From positions 1 to 17,163 of the forward strand of contig CAAFLE010000098.1 of the NCBI GenBank assembly GCA_900763675.1: a stretch of 17,163 nt of DNA. The letters run 5' to 3'. The translations under genes and the position numbers were made by a program. This DNA comes from an uncultured Oscillospiraceae bacterium. GTDB lineage: Bacteria; Bacillota; Clostridia; Oscillospirales; Oscillospiraceae. The notes under the pieces were generated by a model that did no database searches, was not told where the DNA came from, and saw nothing but the letters and a program-made list of their open reading frames with translations. Shown in pieces: positions 13,821 to 17,163 of this stretch (its first letter is position 1; each line of letters opens with the position of its first letter).

Positions 13821-14393
13821 ATGGTTCTCTCGTTTGTATGGGTCTCGCTGTTTCTTGTCTCGCTCGTGTTCGGCGCTCTCTTCGGTACGGCGGACGCCGT
13901 CGGCGCGGCGGCGGTGCAGGGTGCGTCGGATGCCGTGCGTCTTCTGCTCTCGCTCGCCGGTCCGATGGTTTTCTACAGCGCTCTTCTGGAGGTCATGGAC
14001 AAGGCAGGGCTGACCGGGCGTCTTTCGCGGCTGCTGCGCCCGGTGCTGGGTCGGCTTTTCCCCTCGTCGGTGCGTGATGCCGAGCTTGCCGGGGAGCTTT
14101 CGTGCAATGTGAGCGCGAATCTTCTCGGTCTCGGCAACGCCGCAACGCCCGCCGGGATCCGTGCCGCGCAGCGCCTGCACACGCTCTCCGGCGGGGAGGA
14201 AGCCTCCGACGAGCTGTGCCGGCTCGTCGTTTTGAATACCGCCTCCATCCAGCTTCTGCCCACGACCGCCGCGGCGCTCCGCACGGCTTACGGCGCGGAA
14301 AACGCCTTCGACATTCTGCCCGCCGTCTGGCTTGCCTCGGCGTGTTCCGTCGCCGCGGGACTGACCGCCGAGCGGCTGTTCCGGCGGCGATGA
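13821..14393 (+). CDS. spmA: spore maturation protein A
   Basis: The 190-residue polytopic membrane protein of the nucleoside-recognition (Gate) family has hydrophobic segments at about 3-22, 38-57, 97-108, 135-152 and 163-183. The family motif NVSANLLGLGNAATPAGIRA (96-115) and LVVLNTASIQLLPTTAAALR (135-154) are well kept. SpmA and SpmB are needed for full dehydration of the spore core in B. subtilis and C. perfringens; they probably form a transport complex, mechanism unknown. The ATG at 13821 follows AAGGAG (13807-13812); the frame is open upstream to 13761 but nothing there has a ribosome site. It overlaps spmB by ATGA. dacB, its neighbour in Bacillus, is not in the window. Confidence 0.93.
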   Translation: MVLSFVWVSLFLVSLVFGALFGTADAVGAAAVQGASDAVRLLLSLAGPMVFYSALLEVMDKAGLTGRLSRLLRPVLGRLFPSSVRDAELAGELSCNVSANLLGLGNAATPAGIRAAQRLHTLSGGEEASDELCRLVVLNTASIQLLPTTAAALRTAYGAENAFDILPAVWLASACSVAAGLTAERLFRRR

Positions 14394-14911
14394 GAGCGGT
14401 TTTGCAGCTGCTCCCCGCGGCGCTTGCCGCCGGGGTGGGCGCGTATGCGCTCTTTCGCGGCGTAGACGTGTTCGCCGCGCTCACCGAGGGCGCGGCAAAG
14501 GGGCTGCGCGTCATTGCGGGCATCGCGCCGGTGCTGATCTGTCTGCTGCCTGCGGTCGCCGCGCTCCGCGCCTCCGGCGTGCTGGACGCCTTCACGGCGT
14601 TTTTCCGTCCCGCCCTCGCGCTGCTCGGCATTCCGTCCGAAACCGTGCCGCTCATGCTGCTGCGCCCGTTCAGCGGCAGCGGCGCTCTTGCCGTGGCAGG
14701 CGATATTTTCGCCGAATGCGGCGCAGACTCCCCCGCCGGACGCACCGCCGCGGTCATGCTCGGCTCGACGGAGACGACGTTTTACGTCCTGTCCGTCTAC
14801 TTCGGCGCGGCGGGCATCCGCAAAACGCGCCACGCCGTCCCGGCGGCGCTCTGCGCCGATCTCGCGGGGTTTCTGGCGGCGTCATTCTGCATCAATGTGC
14901 TGCACTTATAA
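14390..14911 (+). CDS. spmB: spore maturation protein B
   Basis: The 173-residue membrane protein of the nucleoside-recognition family is the partner of SpmA in spore core dehydration. Hydrophobic segments lie at about 3-22, 40-60, 66-80, 84-104, 130-142 and 152-170. The SpmB hallmarks RPFSGSGALAV (92-102) and MLGSTETTFYVLSVYFGA (123-140) are present. The ATG at 14390 overlaps the spmA stop (ATGA, 14390-14393) with only a weak ribosome site, so translation is probably coupled. A long in-frame upstream extension is just the other frame of spmA. It ends facing the minus-strand ywiB-like gene, with 40 bases between. Confidence 0.93.
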   Translation: MRAVLQLLPAALAAGVGAYALFRGVDVFAALTEGAAKGLRVIAGIAPVLICLLPAVAALRASGVLDAFTAFFRPALALLGIPSETVPLMLLRPFSGSGALAVAGDIFAECGADSPAGRTAAVMLGSTETTFYVLSVYFGAAGIRKTRHAVPAALCADLAGFLAASFCINVLHL

Positions 14912-14944
14912 AAAAGTACCCCCTTGCGTCGATCGGCAAGGAGG
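14910..14944 (-). terminator. probable terminator of the ywiB-like gene
   Basis: CCCCCTTGC (14919-14927) pairs with GCAAGGAGG (14936-14944) with one mismatch and an 8-base loop. Read on the minus strand it is followed by TAC and six Ts (14915-14910). The 3-base gap before the Ts makes it weaker. The T run overlaps the spmB stop codon. Confidence 0.6.
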
Positions 14945-14951
14945 CATTTAA

Positions 14952-15410
14952 TCAATTAGGATAGGTAACATCGCCGATATGGCTCTCCCGCGGCTCCTGC
15001 ACGCGGATGAAAAACCGGTTGCGCCCGACGACGGTCTGGTCCATGTCCACGCTGTAGTCGATCTCGATCTCGCCGCCGTGCAGCCCGAGCCGGTTGACGA
15101 TGCGCCGGGTGTTCAACCCCATCGTCGCCGAGCCGAACGGCGTTTCGTAGAGGAAATAGCGTTTTTTCCCCTCTTCAAACTCCATGCGGGTGTTGAGCTT
15201 TCCCTCGCGGGAGAGTACGACGCCGTCTCGCTGCACGCACAGCGACGTTTTTGTGCCTTCCATGCCGGTAAGCTCGCTCTCCTGCCACGTGAGCAGCGTC
15301 TCCTTTTCATCCTGCCCGTACTGCCCGGCGGTCACAAGCTCCATGGCGTCCGGACCGTTCACGCCCTGCTGAACGCCGGTAACGGATATGATGACATCTT
15401 TCATGCGCAT
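14952..15410 (-). CDS. ywiB: DUF1934 family protein (YwiB-like beta-barrel)
   Basis: The 152-residue protein of the DUF1934/YwiB family is a small calycin-like beta-barrel of unknown function, cytosolic, with no signal or membrane helix. Recognisable features are the opening KDVIISVTGVQ (4-14), YxxDEKETLLTWQESELTGMEGT in the first third, the FEEGKKRYFLYETPFGSATMGLNTR region (78-102), and the ending IEIDYSVDMDQTVVGRNRFFIRV (115-137). The ATG at 15410 follows GGGAGGG with 6-base spacing; a second ATG two codons on is less well placed. The frame remains open upstream to 15956, but that crosses the promoter and runs antisense to the next gene. It has its own promoter and is divergent from the next operon. 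Confidence 0.88.
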   Translation of the reverse strand: MRMKDVIISVTGVQQGVNGPDAMELVTAGQYGQDEKETLLTWQESELTGMEGTKTSLCVQRDGVVLSREGKLNTRMEFEEGKKRYFLYETPFGSATMGLNTRRIVNRLGLHGGEIEIDYSVDMDQTVVGRNRFFIRVQEPRESHIGDVTYPN

Positions 15411-15468
15411 GGCTTTCCCTCCCGAGTGCGCCGGAGCTTCCGGCGGTCTTGCCGCATTGGGTTTATAG

Positions 15469-15497
15469 ATTATATGCGAAAACGTCTCCGATGACAA
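15469..15497 (-). promoter_or_regulatory. promoter of the ywiB-like gene
   Basis: On the minus strand TTGTCA (15497-15492), 17 bases, then a perfect TATAAT (15474-15469). This is one of the best promoters in the window. The leader would be about 50 bases. Confidence 0.85.
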
Positions 15498-15503
15498 GAA
15501 AAA

Positions 15504-15518
15504 AATTGTATAGCAATT
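15504..15518. repeat. short inverted repeat between divergent promoters
   Basis: AATTG (15504-15508) and CAATT (15514-15518) flank TATAG. The repeat lies between the two divergent promoters and overlaps the -35 region of the plus-strand one, so it could be an operator, but five-base arms may be chance in an AT-rich stretch. Confidence 0.3.
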
Positions 15519-15539
15519 CTCCGCTTTTTTTGTTATAAT
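15511..15539 (+). promoter_or_regulatory. promoter of the small-protein/FAD operon
   Basis: TATAAT (15534-15539) is perfect and has TG at 15531-15532 (extended -10). The -35, TAGCAA (15511-15516), is weak, at 17-base spacing. The leader would be about 33 bases. Confidence 0.65.
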
Positions 15540-15578
15540 ATAGTGTGTATGTGCGTTTTCAGAGAGGAGTGAATCGTA

Positions 15579-15986
15579 ATGCAGCTTGAGCTGACCGAAA
15601 AAGAATTCCGGCGTCTTTTGGACATGGTGTACATCGGGAACTGGATCCTCAATTCCTGCCGGGACGACGACCGGTTTGAGGACTATGACAATCTGGAGGA
15701 AAAGCTCTTTTCTCTCTGCCCGGAGCACGGTATGCGGGCGCTCGTCCAGCGCTGGCGCGGTCACTCGTACCCCTCCCGCGCTTACGAGGAAGGCGGCATC
15801 CACGAGGCGATCGCCGATTATGAGGACGCTGTTTTCTATGACATTCTGGCGGAGGAGCTGGCGCGGCGCGATATGAGCGCCGAGCAGATCAGTCAGGACG
15901 ACACGGAGGAGCTGAACGCCCGTATGGAAGAATACTTTGCCGAGTTTGAAAAGCACGGCATAGAGAATGTGAAGGTTGAAGCATGA
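15579..15986 (+). CDS. small acidic protein of unknown function, coupled to an FAD dehydrogenase
   Basis: I do not recognise a named family. The 135-residue soluble protein is strongly acidic and rich in Glu/Asp, and appears mostly helical. It opens MQLELTEKEFRRLLDMVYIG (1-20), has an unusual run SCRDDDRFEDYDNLEEK, and ends in an Asp/Glu-rich helix (about 98-130). No signal peptide or membrane segment is visible; the few cysteines form no motif. The ATG at 15579 follows AGAGAGGAG (15561-15569). Its stop overlaps the start of the FAD-dependent dehydrogenase (ATGA, 15983-15986), so the two are made together. A chaperone or regulator role for the flavoenzyme is possible but only suggested by that coupling. 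Confidence 0.85.
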   Translation: MQLELTEKEFRRLLDMVYIGNWILNSCRDDDRFEDYDNLEEKLFSLCPEHGMRALVQRWRGHSYPSRAYEEGGIHEAIADYEDAVFYDILAEELARRDMSAEQISQDDTEELNARMEEYFAEFEKHGIENVKVEA

Positions 15987-17163
15987 AAACGGATATTCTG
16001 ATCATCGGCGCCGGCCCCGCCGGCATTTTCACCGCTCTTGAGCTGATCCGCAAGGGCTATAAAGGACATATCACGCTCGTGGAAAAAGGACAGAGCGTGG
16101 AAAAGCGCCATTGCCCCAAGGCGGAGACCGGGCGGTGCATGAACTGCAAGCCCTACTGCCACATCACGACCGGCTTTTCCGGCGCGGGCGCTTTTTCCGA
16201 CGGCAAGCTCTCGCTCTCCTATGAGGTCGGCGGCGATCTGCCGACGCTCGTCGGCGAGAAGCTGGCGCAGGAGACGATCGACTATGCCGACTCCATCTAT
16301 CTGGAGTTCGGCGCAGATACTCACATTGAGGGCGTCAGCGATCCCGACAAGGTGAAGGACATCCGCCGCCGCGCCATTCAGGCGGGTCTGAAGCTCGTGG
16401 ACTGCCCGATCCGCCACATGGGCACCGAGAAGGCGCAGGGCATTTACCTTGCCATCGAGCGCTGTCTCGCTGAGAACGGCGTGGAAATGCTCTTCGGCTG
16501 GGAGTGTCTTGATCTCCGACTGAAGGACGAGACCTGTCTCGGCGGCGTTATCTCCAACGGCAAGGAAGAGCGCGAGATCGAAGCCGGGCGCACCATCGTC
16601 GCCACCGGCCGCCGCGGCGCGGACTGGCTCGAAACGCTGTGCGCCGAGCATGGCATCGCCCACCAGCCCGGCACCGTGGATATTGGCGTGCGCGTTGAGG
16701 TGCGCAACGAGATCATGGAGACCGTCAACGAGGTCCTTTATGAGTCCAAGCTCATCGGCTATCCCGCGCCGTTCAAAAATAAGGTCCGCACGTTCTGCCA
16801 GAACCCCGGCGGCTTCGTTTCGCAGGAGAATTACGACAACGGTCTCGCCGTCGTGAACGGTCACTCGTTCAAGGAGAAGAAAAGCCCGAACACCAATCTC
16901 TCCATTCTCTGCTCGCACAACTTCTCCGTGCCGTTCAACCAGCCCATCAGCTATGCGCAGAAGGTCGGCGAGCTGACGAATATGCTGGCGAATGGGCATA
17001 TCCTCGTGCAGCGCTACGGCGACATTCTCGACGGCAAGCGCACGTGGCAGAAGGAGCTGGCGCAGTCGAACGTCCACCCGACACTGCCCGACGCCGTCGC
17101 CGGCGACATCACCGCCGCAATGCCCTACCGCAGCATGACGAACATCATCAACTTCATCAAGGC
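15983..17163 (+). CDS. FAD-dependent dehydrogenase (COG2509-like), 3' end outside the window
   Basis: 393 codons are visible and no stop is reached, so the gene is cut by the right edge; relatives are about 460 residues. The N-terminal Rossmann motif is DILIIGAGPAG (4-14), the FAD-binding GXGXXG, followed by the LVEKG strand end (32-36). A Cys-rich stretch (C44, C52, C55, C59: HCPK...GRCMNCKPYC) leads into GFSGAGAFSDGKLSLS, the signature of this uncharacterised dehydrogenase group. IVATGRRGADWL (about 204-215) is the second dinucleotide-contacting strand. The substrate is unknown. The four cysteines could bind metal or an Fe-S cluster, which I cannot settle. The ATG at 15983 overlaps the stop of the small acidic protein. 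Confidence 0.9.
   Translation, partial: MKTDILIIGAGPAGIFTALELIRKGYKGHITLVEKGQSVEKRHCPKAETGRCMNCKPYCHITTGFSGAGAFSDGKLSLSYEVGGDLPTLVGEKLAQETIDYADSIYLEFGADTHIEGVSDPDKVKDIRRRAIQAGLKLVDCPIRHMGTEKAQGIYLAIERCLAENGVEMLFGWECLDLRLKDETCLGGVISNGKEEREIEAGRTIVATGRRGADWLETLCAEHGIAHQPGTVDIGVRVEVRNEIMETVNEVLYESKLIGYPAPFKNKVRTFCQNPGGFVSQENYDNGLAVVNGHSFKEKKSPNTNLSILCSHNFSVPFNQPISYAQKVGELTNMLANGHILVQRYGDILDGKRTWQKELAQSNVHPTLPDAVAGDITAAMPYRSMTNIINFIK

Noticed and set aside
13701..14180. 160-residue extension of the AbrB-like protein
   Set aside because: It would run through the gene's own promoter and antisense to spmA, and AbrB domains start at MKSTGIVRRID.
15411..15956. N-terminal extension of the ywiB-like protein
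   Set aside because: It crosses a near-consensus promoter and is antisense to the next gene; the start at 15410 has a good ribosome site.
15893..17077. A 394-codon minus-strand open frame opposite the FAD dehydrogenase
   Set aside because: The plus-strand reading has clear FAD motifs. The minus reading has none and is a codon-bias shadow.

Overview
The window is about 60% G+C. It reads as a chromosomal segment of a spore-forming member of the Clostridia, probably of the Oscillospiraceae type; that placement is inferred. The signs are sporulation genes (spoIID, spmA, spmB), a CtsR/McsA/ClpC stress system, an Asp23-YloV pair, a clostridial-type 2[4Fe-4S] ferredoxin, a trmN6-rsmI pair and an AbrB protein with a zinc ribbon. 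Shine-Dalgarno sites are strong and many promoters match sigma-A with 17-bp spacers. I see no tRNA, rRNA, CRISPR array, insertion sequence or phage gene. No intergenic gap exceeds 300 bases; the longest is 298 bases, 10607-10904.

Layout. (1) 1-2176: promoter, Asp23/YloU gene, FakA/YloV-like DAK2 kinase, strong terminator. (2) 2203-3225: membrane-anchored GH25 muramidase and its terminator. (3) 3227-5088: a promoter drives a membrane-anchored protein of unknown function that appears to start at AUC. It is coupled by an ATGA overlap to an MscS channel, and a bidirectional terminator follows. (4) 5106-5981: minus-strand polytopic membrane protein with its own promoter, a structured leader and an inverted repeat. 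(5) 5996-6994: spoIID, whose 3' end overlaps the end of clpC by 14 bp. (6) 6981-10704: minus-strand ctsR-mcsA, an intrinsic terminator, then clpC. mcsB is absent from its usual place, and a CtsR operator sits inside the ctsR promoter. (7) 10846-11155: ferredoxin gene and terminator. (8) 11137-12707: trmN6, apparently leaderless, then rsmI. (9) 12715-13433: cytidylate-kinase-like gene and terminator. (10) 13446-14911: an AbrB-zinc-ribbon regulator (minus) divergent from spmA-spmB. (11) 14919-17163: ywiB/DUF1934 (minus), divergent from a small conserved-looking protein coupled to an FAD-dependent dehydrogenase that runs off the right edge.

The genes fall into small independent transcription units rather than one pathway. 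The themes are envelope and spore peptidoglycan (GH25, SpoIID, SpmA/B), protein quality control (CtsR, McsA, ClpC), RNA modification (TrmN6, RsmI) and redox (ferredoxin, FAD enzyme). I do not see a convincing new defence or mobile system. The most interesting points are regulatory: an AUC start, a leaderless mRNA whose promoter lies in the upstream terminator, and a Clp operon without the arginine kinase.
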